Shown: positions 18,168 to 27,311, counted from the first letter of the stretch. The stretch: 64,000 nt of DNA from Pseudomonas oryzihabitans NBRC 102199 (GCF_000730625.1 NZ_BBIT01000019.1:124001-188000), one strand, 5' to 3'. Numbers and translations are program-made. Notes: a model not told the origin generated them from the letters alone.

Positions 18168-18418
18168 GCATCTTCGACTTCTTTCGCGATCGGAAGAAGC
18201 AGAACAGCGCTTCGATAGCCAAGGAGCGGCTGCAGATCATCGTGGCCCACGAACGCGGGCGCCACGAGCAGCCGGACTATCTGCCGCAACTGCAGAAGGA
18301 CCTGCTGGAAGTGATCCGCAAGTACGTGCCCATCGAGCAGGACCAGATCCAGGTCGAACTGGAAAACCAGGGCAGCTGCTCGATCCTCGAACTCAACATC
18401 ACCCTGCCCGACCGCTAA
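18164..18418 (+). CDS. minE: Cell division topological specificity factor MinE
   Basis: 84 residues, the standard size. The N-terminal membrane-targeting and MinD-contact helix ([11 protein letters not shown] ... [15 protein letters not shown]) and the C-terminal dimerisation fold ([12 protein letters not shown]) are clear. It stimulates MinD ATPase and drives pole-to-pole oscillation. Translationally coupled to minD by a 4-base overlap. Confidence 0.97.
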   Translation: MSIFDFFRDRKKQNSASIAKERLQIIVAHERGRHEQPDYLPQLQKDLLEVIRKYVPIEQDQIQVELENQGSCSILELNITLPDR

Positions 18419-18437
18419 GGCGCGTCTTGCAGGACAG

Positions 18438-18457
18438 CGGCGGCCCCAGGGCCGCCG
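18438..18457 (+). terminator. Possible weak terminator after minE
   Basis: An 8-bp perfect stem CGGCGGCC/GGCCGCCG with a 4-base loop, followed by only a short imperfect T run (TTGGCGTTT). It may attenuate rather than stop transcription into the next gene. Confidence 0.4.
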
Positions 18458-18534
18458 TTGGCGTTTAAGCCATGTCGAATCCGCTGCGCCCGTCAGGCGC
18501 GGGCCGGCTTCGCAAGCAGGCCCCCAGGAAGCCC

Positions 18535-19170
18535 ATGCCCCTCTCCAACATCCGTATCATTCACCAGGACGACGCCCTGCTGGTGGTCGACAAGCCCACC
18601 CTGCTGCTATCGGTCCCCGGTCGCGCCGAAGACAACCGTGACTGCCTGGTGACCCGCCTGCAGGAAAACGGCTATCCGGAGGCCCGTATCGTCCACCGCC
18701 TGGACTGGGAGACCTCCGGGGTCATCGTGCTGGCGCGGGATGCCGACAGCCACCGCGAGCTGTCCCGGCAATTCCATGACCGGGAAACGGAAAAGGCCTA
18801 TAGCGCCCTCTGCTGGGGCGAGCCGGAGGCCAACAGCGGTCGCATCGAATTGCCGCTGCGCTACGACCCGCCGACCAAGCCGCGCCACGTGGTGGATCAC
18901 GAACTGGGGCGCCATGCCCTGACCTTCTGGCAGGTGCTGGAGCGTCACGGTCACTACAGCCGGGTGGAACTCACCCCCATCACCGGCCGCTCCCACCAGT
19001 TGCGCGTCCATATGCTCAGCATCGGTCATCCGCTGCTGGGCGATCAGCTCTATGCCCAGGGCGAGGCGCTGGCGCTCCGGCCCCGCCTCTGCCTCCACGC
19101 CAGCCTGCTGACGCTGACCCATCCCGTCTCGGGCGAGCGGATGAGCTTTACCAGTCCCGCGCCTTTCTGA
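18535..19170 (+). CDS. rluA: RluA-family dual-specificity pseudouridine synthase
   Basis: 211 residues. RluA modifies U746 of 23S rRNA and U32 of several tRNAs. Motif II with the catalytic Asp is HRLDWETSG (~54-62), followed by a YSALCWG strand and the C-terminal LTPITGRSHQLRVH. I chose ATG 18535 (MPLSNIRI) because AGGA lies 5-6 bases upstream; an in-frame ATG at 18472 adds 21 basic residues and has no ribosome site. The minE-rluA order matches PAO1 as remembered. Confidence 0.9.
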   Translation: MPLSNIRIIHQDDALLVVDKPTLLLSVPGRAEDNRDCLVTRLQENGYPEARIVHRLDWETSGVIVLARDADSHRELSRQFHDRETEKAYSALCWGEPEANSGRIELPLRYDPPTKPRHVVDHELGRHALTFWQVLERHGHYSRVELTPITGRSHQLRVHMLSIGHPLLGDQLYAQGEALALRPRLCLHASLLTLTHPVSGERMSFTSPAPF

Positions 19171-19213
19171 TCCTTCGCTGGCCTACTGAGGCACTCGACC
19201 GGAGGAACGCCGC

Positions 19214-19792
19214 TTGTCGCAATGGACGTCCTACTACACCGCCACCGCCGCAGGCGGTCCGCGTGAGACCTTGCTGCAGGCGCTCTCGTCCTGGTCGAGT
19301 CCGCCAGGCTTGGCGCTGGACCTGGGCTGTGGCACCGGTCGCGACACCCTGGTGCTGCTGGAGCAGGGCTGGCAGGTGCTGGCCCTGGATGCCGAGCCGG
19401 AGGCCCTGAGCGCGCTGCGCGAGCGCACGCCGGCCCTGCTGCAGGGGCGCCTGGAAACCCGCCAGGCCCGCTTCGAGACGGTCACCCTCCCCCGCTGCGA
19501 CCTCCTCAATTCCAGCTTCGCCCTGCCCTTCTGCGAACCGGCGCATTTCCCCGCGCTGTGGAACGGGATCACGGCGGCGGTCCGTCCGGGTGGTCTGTTC
19601 TGCGGCCAGCTCTTCGGCGAGCGGGACAGCTGGGCCAGCAAGGGCGTGACGGTAGTCGACGCCGCGGCCCTGCGGCGGTTGCTCCAGGACTGGGACGTCC
19701 TCCTGCACCGGGAAGAGGAAGAGGACGGCCATACCGCGGTCGGGCGGCCCAAGCACTGGCACATCCATCACCTGGTGCTGCAGCGCCGCTGA
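19214..19792 (+). CDS. Class I SAM-dependent methyltransferase (thiopurine-methyltransferase-like)
   Basis: 192 residues. SAM-binding motif I LDLGCGTGRDTL (~36-47), acidic post-I residue in VLALDAEPEAL (~59-69), and a later GLFCGQLFGERD strand as in the TPMT/TehB-like group. The start is TTG at 19214 with a strong GGAGGA ribosome site; no better ATG exists in frame. The C-terminal KHWHIHHLVLQ is His-rich. Substrate unknown; tellurite or thiol methylation is one option. Confidence 0.78.
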   Translation: MSQWTSYYTATAAGGPRETLLQALSSWSSPPGLALDLGCGTGRDTLVLLEQGWQVLALDAEPEALSALRERTPALLQGRLETRQARFETVTLPRCDLLNSSFALPFCEPAHFPALWNGITAAVRPGGLFCGQLFGERDSWASKGVTVVDAAALRRLLQDWDVLLHREEEEDGHTAVGRPKHWHIHHLVLQRR

Positions 19793-19879
19793 GCATGGCG
19801 GTGCCGCTGGGCGCGGCGCTACGCTCGACTCCCCCGGGCCCAGAACCTAGACTGGACGCCTTGTCGTCCGGAGTCGTCC

Positions 19880-21169
19880 ATGCGTACCGATCAGATCCAA
19901 GGCCTCATCGATTTCCTCTCCCGTTCGCCCACCCCCTTCCACGCCACCGCCACCCTCGCCCGCCGTCTCGAAGCCGCCGGCTACCAGCGCCTGGACGAGC
20001 GCGAGAGCTGGTCCGTGCAGCCGGGTGGACGCTACTACGTCACCCGCAACGATTCCTCGCTGATCGCCGTGCGCCTGGGCGCCCAACCCCTGGAGCGCGG
20101 TCTGCGCCTGGTCGGCGCCCATACCGACAGCCCCTGCCTCAAGGTCAAGCCGCAGCCGGAGCTGCAACGGCAGGGCTTCTGGCAACTGGGCGTCGAGGTC
20201 TACGGCGGCATGCTGATGGCGCCCTGGTTCGACCGCGACCTGTCCCTGGCGGGCCGGGTGACCTTTCGCGCCGGCGGCCGGGTGCAGAGTCGACTGATCG
20301 ACTTCCGCAAGCCGCTGGCGATCATTCCCAACCTGGCCATCCACCTCAATCGCGAAGCCAACCAGGGCTGGGCCATCAATGCCCAGAACGAATTGCCGCC
20401 GATCCTGGCCCAGGTGCCGGCCATCGAGCGCCGCGACTTCCGCGCCCTGCTGGCCACCCGCCTGCAACAGGAACACGGCCTCGACGACGCCGAGGTGCTG
20501 GATTTCGAACTGAGCTTCTATGACGTCCAGCCCGCCGCCCTGGTCGGCCTGGAAGACGACTTCATCGCCGCCGCGCGCCTGGACAATCTGCTGTCCTGCT
20601 ATGCCGGTCTGGAGGCCCTGCTGGCCGACGAGGGCGACGAGAACGCGGTACTGGTCTGCACCGATCACGAGGAAGTGGGCTCCACCTCCTGCTGCGGCGC
20701 CGACGGCCCCTTCCTCGAACAGGTGCTGCAGCGCCTGCTGCCCGCCGGAGACGCCTTTACCCGCACCCTGCAGCGCTCGCTGCTGATCTCGGCCGACAAC
20801 GCCCATGGCGTGCACCCCAACTACGCCGACAAGCACGATGGCAACCACGGCCCGAAACTGAACGCCGGACCGGTCATCAAGGTGAATGCCAACCAGCGCT
20901 ATGCCACCAGCAGCGAGACCGCGGCCTTCTTCCGCGACCTCTGCCAGCGCGAAGGGGTGCCGGTGCAGAGCTTCGTGGTGCGCAGCGACATGGGCTGCGG
21001 CTCCACCATCGGCCCCATCACCGCAGGGCAGCTGGGCGTGCGCACCGTGGACATCGGCCTGCCCACCTTCGCCATGCACTCCATCCGCGAACTGGCCGGC
21101 AGCCACGACCTGGGCCACCTGATCAAGGTGCTGACGGCCTTCTATTCGAGCAGCGAACTGCCGCTGTGA
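19880..21169 (+). CDS. M18 family aminopeptidase
   Basis: 429 residues, the typical M18 length. It removes N-terminal residues using two metal ions. Ligand regions visible: [13 protein letters not shown] (~76-88), the Asp in [19 protein letters not shown] (~256-264) and the final FAMHSIRE (~397-404). Other family blocks are NAHGVHPNY and [11 protein letters not shown]. It resembles the aminopeptidase downstream of rluA in PAO1 (PA3247, from memory). It converges with the GntR gene with 7 bases between stops. Confidence 0.95.
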   Translation: MRTDQIQGLIDFLSRSPTPFHATATLARRLEAAGYQRLDERESWSVQPGGRYYVTRNDSSLIAVRLGAQPLERGLRLVGAHTDSPCLKVKPQPELQRQGFWQLGVEVYGGMLMAPWFDRDLSLAGRVTFRAGGRVQSRLIDFRKPLAIIPNLAIHLNREANQGWAINAQNELPPILAQVPAIERRDFRALLATRLQQEHGLDDAEVLDFELSFYDVQPAALVGLEDDFIAAARLDNLLSCYAGLEALLADEGDENAVLVCTDHEEVGSTSCCGADGPFLEQVLQRLLPAGDAFTRTLQRSLLISADNAHGVHPNYADKHDGNHGPKLNAGPVIKVNANQRYATSSETAAFFRDLCQREGVPVQSFVVRSDMGCGSTIGPITAGQLGVRTVDIGLPTFAMHSIRELAGSHDLGHLIKVLTAFYSSSELPL

Positions 21170-21176
21170 CGCCGGT

Positions 21177-21914
21177 CTAGTCCGGCACCTCGACCCTGAC
21201 CTGGATGGCGTCGTGCCGCCAGAATTCCAGGTCGCAGTCGATCAGGCGCCCCTGCTGGTCGTGGTTGATGCGGGTGATGTGCAGCGCCGGACTGCCCTGC
21301 GCTACCCGCAGCGCCTGGGCCGCTTCCGGCAGCAGCGCCGTGGGCAGGATCTCGAAGCGCACCTCGCCGTAGCGGATGTCATAGCGGTCGCGATACAGCT
21401 CGGTGAGGGAGCGCTGCAGGTCGTGCTCCAGCAGGCCCGGGAAATAGGCGGCATTGAGGTAATGCTCGACATAGAGCACCAGTCGGCCGTCCACGCGGCG
21501 GACCCGGCGGATCTGATAGACGCTGGACAGCGCCGGCAACTCCAGCAGGCGGCAGATCTCCGCCGACGCCAGCATCTGCCGCGCCGCCAATACCTCGGTC
21601 GCCGGCACCCGCCCCTGGGCTTCCACCATCGCATGGAAATGGGTCCGCGCCAGGGGGTTGTACGACAGGCGCGGCGGGGCGACGAACCAGCCGCGGCGTT
21701 CCTCGCGATAGACCAGGCCCAGGGCTTCCAGTTGCAGCAGGGCTTCGCGCAGGGTGATGCGGGTGGTGGCGAAGAGTTCGCTCAGCTGGCGCTCGGACGG
21801 CAGGCGCTCCATGGGCGGCAACAGCCCATGGGCGATCTGCTCCTGCAGGGCCTGGCGGATGGCGCTGGCGCCTGGCGCACTTCTTTGGACTAGACCAGTT
21901 TCAGATTGGTGCAC
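21177..21914 (-). CDS. GntR/UTRA family transcriptional regulator of the adjacent ABC operon
   Basis: About 245 residues. The N-terminal winged HTH has PSERQLSELFATTRITLREA and the wing EERRGWFV; the C-terminal UTRA effector domain includes VYQIRRVRRVDGRLV and LHITRINHDQQGR. I chose GTG 21914 (GAGG ribosome site) over an ATG at 22022 because the extra 36 codons are rich in codons rare here (TTA, CTA, TCA, GCA) and cover what looks like the divergent promoter region. It is divergent from the binding-protein gene at 22097. The effector is probably the imported solute. The longer start remains possible. Confidence 0.85.
   Translation of the reverse strand: MHQSETGLVQRSAPGASAIRQALQEQIAHGLLPPMERLPSERQLSELFATTRITLREALLQLEALGLVYREERRGWFVAPPRLSYNPLARTHFHAMVEAQGRVPATEVLAARQMLASAEICRLLELPALSSVYQIRRVRRVDGRLVLYVEHYLNAAYFPGLLEHDLQRSLTELYRDRYDIRYGEVRFEILPTALLPEAAQALRVAQGSPALHITRINHDQQGRLIDCDLEFWRHDAIQVRVEVPD
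21886..21897. promoter_or_regulatory. Candidate GntR operator A
   Basis: TGGACTAGACCA fits the symmetric pattern TGGNCTAGNCCA (centre TA). A near copy lies at 22061-22072. Site A overlaps the first codons of the regulator gene, where bound protein could limit its own expression. Inference from symmetry and position. Confidence 0.45.
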
Positions 21915-22060
21915 CCGTAACGCCTCGACTAGGGTTTGGTTGGAGACTAAGACGGCCAGATGACCGCTTGGTGACGACTGCAGCGCCCGTGCCAGCGGAG
22001 AACCTGGGCGGATTGCCATCAAATCGTCATACCCCGGTCCTAGATTGGCCTGTGTCTTGC

Positions 22061-22072
22061 TGACCTAGACCA
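22061..22072. promoter_or_regulatory. Candidate GntR operator B
   Basis: TGACCTAGACCA matches TGGNCTAGNCCA except for one base. It lies 25 bases before the binding-protein ATG, where a repressor would block transcription or initiation. Partner of the site at 21886-21897. Confidence 0.45.
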
Positions 22073-22096
22073 AGCCCTAATCCCTGGAGCGCCCGT

Positions 22097-23158
22097 ATGA
22101 CCCGTCTGCTTGCTTCCCTGTTGGCCACAGCCGTTGCGGTACAGGCCGGTACCGCCTTCGCCGATACCGTCGATCTCAAAGCCCTCGAAGCCGCCGCCCG
22201 CAAGGAAGGCGAGGTGAACAGCGTCGGCATGCCCGATACCTGGGCAAACTGGAAAGGCACCTGGCAGGACCTTGAGCAGAAGTACGGACTCAAGCACCAG
22301 GATACCGACATGAGCTCCGCCCAGGAGATCGCCAAGTTCGCCGCCGAAGGCGAGAACGCCTCCGCCGACATCGGTGACGTCGGTGCCTCCTTTGGCCCCA
22401 TCGCCGTGCAGAAGGGCGTTACCCAGCCCTACAAACCCAGCACCTGGGACCAGGTCCCGAGCTGGGCCAAGGACAGCGAAGGTCACTGGGCGCTGGCCTA
22501 CACCGGCACCATCGCCTTCATCGTCAACAAGCAGACCGTCAAGGACGTTCCCCATTCCTGGGCCGACCTGCTCAAGGGCAACTACAAGGTCACCATCGGC
22601 GACGTCAGCGCGGCCTCCCAGGCGGTGAGCGGCGTACTGGCGGCGGCCTATGCCAACGGCGGCGACGAAAAGAACATCAAGCCGGCGCTGGATTTCTTCG
22701 CCAAGCTGGCCAAGCAGGGCCGCCTGGCCTTCACCAACCCGGTGGTGGCCAACCTCGAGAAGGGTGAAGTGGAAGTCGGCGTGGTCTGGGACTTCAATGC
22801 CCTCAACTATCGCGACCAGATCGATCGCTCGCGCTTCGAGGTGCTGATCCCCTCCGATGGCTCGGTGACCTCCGGCTACACCACCATCATCAACAAGTAT
22901 GCCAAGCACCCCAACGCCGCCAAGCTGGCCCGCGAGTACATCTTCTCCGACGCCGGCCAGATCAACCTGGCCCAGGGCTATGCCCGGCCGATCCGCGCCG
23001 AGCACCTGACCCTGCCGGCCGATGTCCAGGCCAAGCTGCTGCCCCAGGCGCAATACGCCAAGGCCCGCCCCATCGCCGATGCCAAGGCCTGGGAAGAGAC
23101 CTCCAAGCGCCTGCCGCGGCTCTGGCAGGAACACGTTCTGATCAACATGCAGCAGTGA
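22097..23158 (+). CDS. ABC transporter substrate-binding protein (family 1/phosphonate-polyamine-iron-like)
   Basis: 353 residues with a Sec signal peptide (about 1-22, AFA|DT). The mature part has a two-lobed binding-protein pattern (GMPDTWANW, SADIGDVGASFGP, YTGTIAFIVNKQTVKDVPHSW, GVVWDFNALNY). It heads a tight operon: phosphodiesterase-like enzyme (4 bases on), two permeases, ATPase and HAD hydrolase. The PAO1 equivalent would be PA3250 (memory). The neighbouring enzyme suggests a phosphorus-containing ligand (phosphonate or phosphodiester), but this is inference. Confidence 0.85.
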   Translation: MTRLLASLLATAVAVQAGTAFADTVDLKALEAAARKEGEVNSVGMPDTWANWKGTWQDLEQKYGLKHQDTDMSSAQEIAKFAAEGENASADIGDVGASFGPIAVQKGVTQPYKPSTWDQVPSWAKDSEGHWALAYTGTIAFIVNKQTVKDVPHSWADLLKGNYKVTIGDVSAASQAVSGVLAAAYANGGDEKNIKPALDFFAKLAKQGRLAFTNPVVANLEKGEVEVGVVWDFNALNYRDQIDRSRFEVLIPSDGSVTSGYTTIINKYAKHPNAAKLAREYIFSDAGQINLAQGYARPIRAEHLTLPADVQAKLLPQAQYAKARPIADAKAWEETSKRLPRLWQEHVLINMQQ

Positions 23159-23162
23159 CATC

Positions 23163-23960
23163 ATGAAGGTCATCCTGGTCGTGCTGGACGGACTCGCCCT
23201 GAGGGTCGCCGAACACGGACTCGGCTTCCTCCAGGCGCTCTGCCTGGCCGGCCGGGGTCGCCTCTACCGGCTGGAATGCGAGTTGCCCTCGCTCTCTCGT
23301 CCGCTCTACGAATGCCTGCTCACCGGGGTGCCCCCGGTGCGCAGCGGCATCGTCCACAACGGCGTGGACCGGCTATCCAACCAGACCAGTTTCTTCCACC
23401 TGGCCCGGGCCGCCGGCCTCACCACGGCGGCAGCGGCCTATCACTGGGTCAGCGAACTCTACAACCGCAGCCCCTTCGACCGGGCACGGGACAGGCACGT
23501 CAGCGACACCGCCCTGCCGATCCAGCACGGCCACTTCTATTACGCCGACCACTATCCGGATTCCCATCTGTTCGACGATGCCGAGCACCTGCGCCTGGCC
23601 CATGACCCGGACATCCTGCTGGTGCATCCGATGAACATCGACGATGCCGGTCACCGGCACGGGCTCTCCAGCCCCGAGTACCGCAACGCCGCGCGCCGCG
23701 CCGACGGCCTGCTGTCCCACTACCTGCCCGCCTGGCTGGACGCCGGCTACCAGGTGCTGGTGACCGCCGATCACGGCATGAACGACGACCGCAGTCACGG
23801 CGGGACGCTGCCGGAAGAACGCGAGGTGCCCCTGTTCGTCTTTGGCGCAGGCTTCTCCCTGGGCGAGGCGACGCCGCTGCAGGTGGAGCTCTGCGGCACC
23901 GTCTGCACGCTGCTGGGCCTCGCCCATGACAAGCCCCTGTGTCGGGAGCTGCTGGCATGA
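23163..23960 (+). CDS. Alkaline-phosphatase-superfamily hydrolase (nucleotide pyrophosphatase/phosphodiesterase-like)
   Basis: 265 residues without a signal peptide, so cytoplasmic. Two-metal superfamily motifs: first Asp in VVLDGLA (~5-11), nucleophile region PSLSRPLYECLLTG (~41-54), DDAGHRHG (~160-167), TADHGMND (~199-206) and final His in SHGGTLPEE. It lies inside an ABC importer operon and overlaps the next permease start by 4 bases, so it probably acts on the imported compound: hydrolysis of a phosphate mono/diester, or phosphonoacetate-hydrolase-like chemistry. The exact substrate is open. Confidence 0.8.
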   Translation: MKVILVVLDGLALRVAEHGLGFLQALCLAGRGRLYRLECELPSLSRPLYECLLTGVPPVRSGIVHNGVDRLSNQTSFFHLARAAGLTTAAAAYHWVSELYNRSPFDRARDRHVSDTALPIQHGHFYYADHYPDSHLFDDAEHLRLAHDPDILLVHPMNIDDAGHRHGLSSPEYRNAARRADGLLSHYLPAWLDAGYQVLVTADHGMNDDRSHGGTLPEEREVPLFVFGAGFSLGEATPLQVELCGTVCTLLGLAHDKPLCRELLA

Positions 23961-24790
23961 AGCGGCCCCGACTCGCCCTGCTGCTGATCCTGCCTTTCCT
24001 GCTGGTGTTCGGCGCCTTCCAGCTGGCGCCCCTGGCCTGGATCGCCTTCAACAGCTTCAACTCCAGCGAAAGCGGCTGGGGCCTGGGCAACTACGCCGAA
24101 ATCCTCGGCTCGCCCTTCTACCTGCAGGCCATCCGCTTCTCCCTGGAGATTTCGCTCTGGTCCAGCGTCTCCGGCCTGCTGATCGCGCTGCTCGGCGCCT
24201 ATTCGCTGACCCGGGTCGACTCGCGGCTGCGCGGCTTCGTAGTGGCCTTCACCAACATGACCAGCAACTTCGCCGGGGTGCCGCTGGCCTTCGCCTTCAT
24301 CATCCTGCTGGGGATCAACGGCTGCCTGACCCTGGCGCTCAAGCAATTCGGGCTGATCGAAGGCTTCAACCTCTACACCAAGGGCGGCCTGATCCTCATC
24401 TACACCTACTTCCAGATTCCCCTGGGCGTGCTGCTGCTGTTCCCGGCCTTCGAAGCCCTGAAGCAGGACTGGCGCGACGCGGCGGCGCTGCTGGGTGCCG
24501 GCACCTGGCAATACTGGCGGCACATCGGCCTGCCGGTGCTCAGTCCGGCGCTGATCGGCACCTTCATCATCCTGCTCGCCAACGCCCTGGGTGCCTACGC
24601 CACGGTCTATGCCCTTACCACCGGCAACTTCAACGTGGTGCCGGTGCGCATCGCCGCCCTGGTCTCCGGCGACATCTATCTGGAGCCCAACCTGGCCGCG
24701 GCGCTGGCCATGCTGCTGGTGGCCTTCATGACCCTGATCACCCTCGTCCATCAATGGCTGCTGCGGCGGAGTCGTCATGTCCAGAGCTGA
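23957..24790 (+). CDS. ABC transporter permease (first)
   Basis: 277 residues with about six membrane segments, starting with LALLLILPFLLVFGAF. The EAA loop that contacts the ATPase is EALKQDWRDAAALLGAGTW (~176-194). The start at 23957 overlaps the preceding stop (ATGA), and a GGGAG ribosome site lies just upstream. It pairs with the next permease to form the inner-membrane channel. The stop overlaps the next start by 14 bases. Confidence 0.92.
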   Translation: MKRPRLALLLILPFLLVFGAFQLAPLAWIAFNSFNSSESGWGLGNYAEILGSPFYLQAIRFSLEISLWSSVSGLLIALLGAYSLTRVDSRLRGFVVAFTNMTSNFAGVPLAFAFIILLGINGCLTLALKQFGLIEGFNLYTKGGLILIYTYFQIPLGVLLLFPAFEALKQDWRDAAALLGAGTWQYWRHIGLPVLSPALIGTFIILLANALGAYATVYALTTGNFNVVPVRIAALVSGDIYLEPNLAAALAMLLVAFMTLITLVHQWLLRRSRHVQS

Positions 24791-25562
24791 GCGCCTCTAC
24801 CATCGGCTGGTGGTCTGGATCCTGTTCCTGATCCTGTTCACGCCCCTCGCCGCGACCCTTATATATTCCCTGGCCACCCAGTGGTCGGCGACCCTGCTGC
24901 CGGCGGGCTTCACCTTCAAGTGGTACCTGCAGCTGTGGAGCGATCCGCGCTTTCTCGCCGCCTTCGGTCGCTCCCTGGCGATCTGCTTTGGCGCCCTGGC
25001 GCTGTCCTGCGTGCTGATCCTGCCGACCATGTTCGCCGTCGCCTATCACTTCCCCCGGCTGGATGCGCTGATGAACGTGCTGATCCTCCTGCCGTTCGCC
25101 GTGCCGCCGGTGGTCTCGGCGGTGGGCCTGCTGCAGCTCTATGCGAGCGGGCCGCTGCCGCTGACCGGCACGCCCTGGATCCTGGTGTTCTGCTACTTCA
25201 CCATCGCCCTGCCCTTCATGTACCGCGCCATCAGCAACAACCTCCAGGCGCTGAATCTGCGCGACCTGATGGACGCCGCCCACCTGCTCGGCGCCAGCTC
25301 CTGGCGCGCCGCCCTGCTGGTGGTGCTGCCCAATCTGCGCACCGGCCTGATGGTGGCGCTGTTCCTGTCCTTCTCCTTTCTCATCGGCGAATTCGTCTTC
25401 GCCAACCTGCTGGTGGGGACGCGCTACGAGACCCTGCAGATCTATCTCTACAACCTGCGCAACGGCAGCGGCCACCTGACCAGCGCCCTGGTGATCTCCT
25501 ACTTCCTCGCGGTCCTGCTGCTGACCTGGATCGCCAATCGCCTGAATCGGGAGCGGACATGA
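24777..25562 (+). CDS. ABC transporter permease (second)
   Basis: 261 residues, six predicted membrane segments. The EAA-type loop is LRDLMDAAHLLGASSWRAAL (~160-180). An acidic-aromatic stretch (GEFVFANLLVGTRYETLQIY) near the end resembles PotC/PhnV-type permeases. It overlaps both neighbours, consistent with strict co-translation. Confidence 0.92.
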   Translation: MSRAERLYHRLVVWILFLILFTPLAATLIYSLATQWSATLLPAGFTFKWYLQLWSDPRFLAAFGRSLAICFGALALSCVLILPTMFAVAYHFPRLDALMNVLILLPFAVPPVVSAVGLLQLYASGPLPLTGTPWILVFCYFTIALPFMYRAISNNLQALNLRDLMDAAHLLGASSWRAALLVVLPNLRTGLMVALFLSFSFLIGEFVFANLLVGTRYETLQIYLYNLRNGSGHLTSALVISYFLAVLLLTWIANRLNRERT

Positions 25563-26548
25563 GCTATCTCGCGGTCAAGGGACTGCACAAGCGCTACGGC
25601 GCCAATACCCTGTTCACCGACATCGAATTCCATGCGGAACAGGGCGAACTGGTGACCCTGCTCGGCCCCTCGGGCTGCGGCAAGTCCACCCTGCTGCGCT
25701 GCCTGGCCGGGCTCACCGAGGTCGATCGCGGCGCCATCGTGCTGGCGGGACAGGACATCACCCACCTGCCGCCGCAGCGCCGTGGCATCGCCATGGTGTT
25801 CCAGAGCTATGCGCTGTTTCCCAACATGACCGTGGCGCAGAACGTCGCCTTCGGCCTGCGCATGCAGCGCCTGGCGCGGGACGAAATCGAACAGCGGGTG
25901 CGCGAGGCCCTGACCCTGGTAGAACTGCAGGGCTTCGCCGAGCGCTATCCGCATCAGCTCTCCGGCGGCCAGTGCCAGCGCGTGGCCCTGGCGCGCTCGC
26001 TGATCGTGCGGCCGCGGCTGCTGCTGCTGGACGAACCCCTCTCGGCGCTGGATGCCCGCATCCGTCGCCACCTGCGCGAACAGATCCGCGCCATCCAGCA
26101 GGAGCTGGGCCTGACCACGGTGTTCGTCACCCACGATCAGGAAGAAGCCCTCACCCTGTCCGATCGCATCGTGCTGATGCGCGAGGGGCGCATCGTCCAG
26201 AGCGGCGATGCCGAGACCCTCTACACCGCACCGGTGGATGCCTTCGCCGCCGGCTTCATCGGCAACTACAACCTGCTCAGCGCCGACCAGGCCAGCCGCC
26301 TGTTCGGCCAGACCTTCCAGGGACAGGTGGCGATTCGCCCCGAGGCCATCCGACTCGGCGTCGCCAGCGGTTTCAGCGGCCGCATCGTCGGTCACAGCCT
26401 GTTGGGCAACGTGATCCGCTACCGGATCGCCACCGAAGCCTGCGAACTCAATGTCGACGTTCTCAACCATGGGCCGACGGCCTTGCAGCCGAACGGCACA
26501 GCCGTCACCCTGGCCGTCGATTCCGACAGCCTGAGAGAAGTGGCATGA
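25559..26548 (+). CDS. ABC transporter ATP-binding protein
   Basis: 329 residues. Walker A GPSGCGKST (~37-45), Q-loop in VFQSYALFPNMT, signature LSGGQCQRVALARS (C at a place usually Q), Walker B LLLLDEPLSALD, and H-loop FVTHDQEEA. The C-terminal ~80 residues form a TOBE-type regulatory domain, as in polyamine, iron and phosphonate importers. It energises uptake by the two permeases. The start overlaps the permease stop (ATGA), and the stop overlaps the HAD start. Confidence 0.93.
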   Translation: MSYLAVKGLHKRYGANTLFTDIEFHAEQGELVTLLGPSGCGKSTLLRCLAGLTEVDRGAIVLAGQDITHLPPQRRGIAMVFQSYALFPNMTVAQNVAFGLRMQRLARDEIEQRVREALTLVELQGFAERYPHQLSGGQCQRVALARSLIVRPRLLLLDEPLSALDARIRRHLREQIRAIQQELGLTTVFVTHDQEEALTLSDRIVLMREGRIVQSGDAETLYTAPVDAFAAGFIGNYNLLSADQASRLFGQTFQGQVAIRPEAIRLGVASGFSGRIVGHSLLGNVIRYRIATEACELNVDVLNHGPTALQPNGTAVTLAVDSDSLREVA

Positions 26549-27198
26549 CCCTGGCGATTTTCGATCTCGACGAAACCCTTATCGACGGTGACTGTTCCAG
26601 CCTGTGGAGCCAGCAGATGGGCGTGCTCGGCTGGGTCGACCGCGAATCCTTCGTGCGGCGCGACAGCGAGCTGATGGCGGCCTACGCCCAGGGCGAACTG
26701 GCCATGGAAGACTACATGGCCTTCCACCTCGAACCCCTGGTGGGCCGCACGCCCGAGGAAGTGGATTTCGAGGTCGGGCCCTGGGTCGAGGACGTCATCG
26801 AACCCCTGATCTTCAGCGACGCCATGAAGTGCATCGCCGCCCACCGCGCGGCCGGCGACCGGGTGATCATAGTCTCGGCTTCCGGGGTGCATCTGGTGGA
26901 GCCCATCGCCGAACGCCTCGGCGTGGAAGAGGTGCTGGCCATCGACCTGCAGGTCAGCCACGGCGTCTACAGCGGCCAAGTGGAGGGCGTCATGACCTTT
27001 CGCGAAGGCAAGCTGACCCGCCTGCTGGAACTGCTCGGCGGCGACCGCAGCCTGCTGGCTGGCGCCAGCTTCTACTCCGACTCGCGCAACGACCTGCCGC
27101 TGCTCGAAGCGGTGGGCAAGCCGCACGTGGTCAACCCCGATCCGGTACTACGCGAGCGCGCGGCACAGGCTGGCTGGCCGATCCTCAGCTGGCGGTAG
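26545..27198 (+). CDS. HAD-IB family hydrolase (SerB-like)
   Basis: 217 residues. HAD motif I FDLDETLIDGD (~5-15; nucleophile D), motif II IVSASGVH (~113-120), lysine region GKLTRLLELL (~153-162) and motif III ASFYSDSRNDLPLL (~172-185). The helical cap between motifs I and II places it in the IB group with phosphoserine phosphatase. As last gene of the importer operon it may remove a phosphate from the imported or processed compound. Substrate unknown. Confidence 0.87.
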   Translation: MTLAIFDLDETLIDGDCSSLWSQQMGVLGWVDRESFVRRDSELMAAYAQGELAMEDYMAFHLEPLVGRTPEEVDFEVGPWVEDVIEPLIFSDAMKCIAAHRAAGDRVIIVSASGVHLVEPIAERLGVEEVLAIDLQVSHGVYSGQVEGVMTFREGKLTRLLELLGGDRSLLAGASFYSDSRNDLPLLEAVGKPHVVNPDPVLRERAAQAGWPILSWR

Positions 27199-27213
27199 AG
27201 TCAGACACGTATG

Positions 27214-27281
27214 TTATCGCGGCCATGGGCCGCTCCTACAGAAGCATCACCCCTCGTAGGAGCGGCCCATGGCCGCGATAA
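27214..27281. repeat. Inverted REP pair (REPIN)
   Basis: A 26-bp REP element at 27214-27239 (minus orientation) and its perfect inverted copy at 27256-27281 (core GTAGGAGCGGCC ... CGCGATAA), separated by 16 bases. The transcript would fold into a very stable hairpin after the HAD gene. REP palindromes of this type are frequent between genes in pseudomonads. Confidence 0.88.
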
Positions 27282-27311
27282 AGACAGTTGCGCCTACAGC
27301 GGACTCGATCT

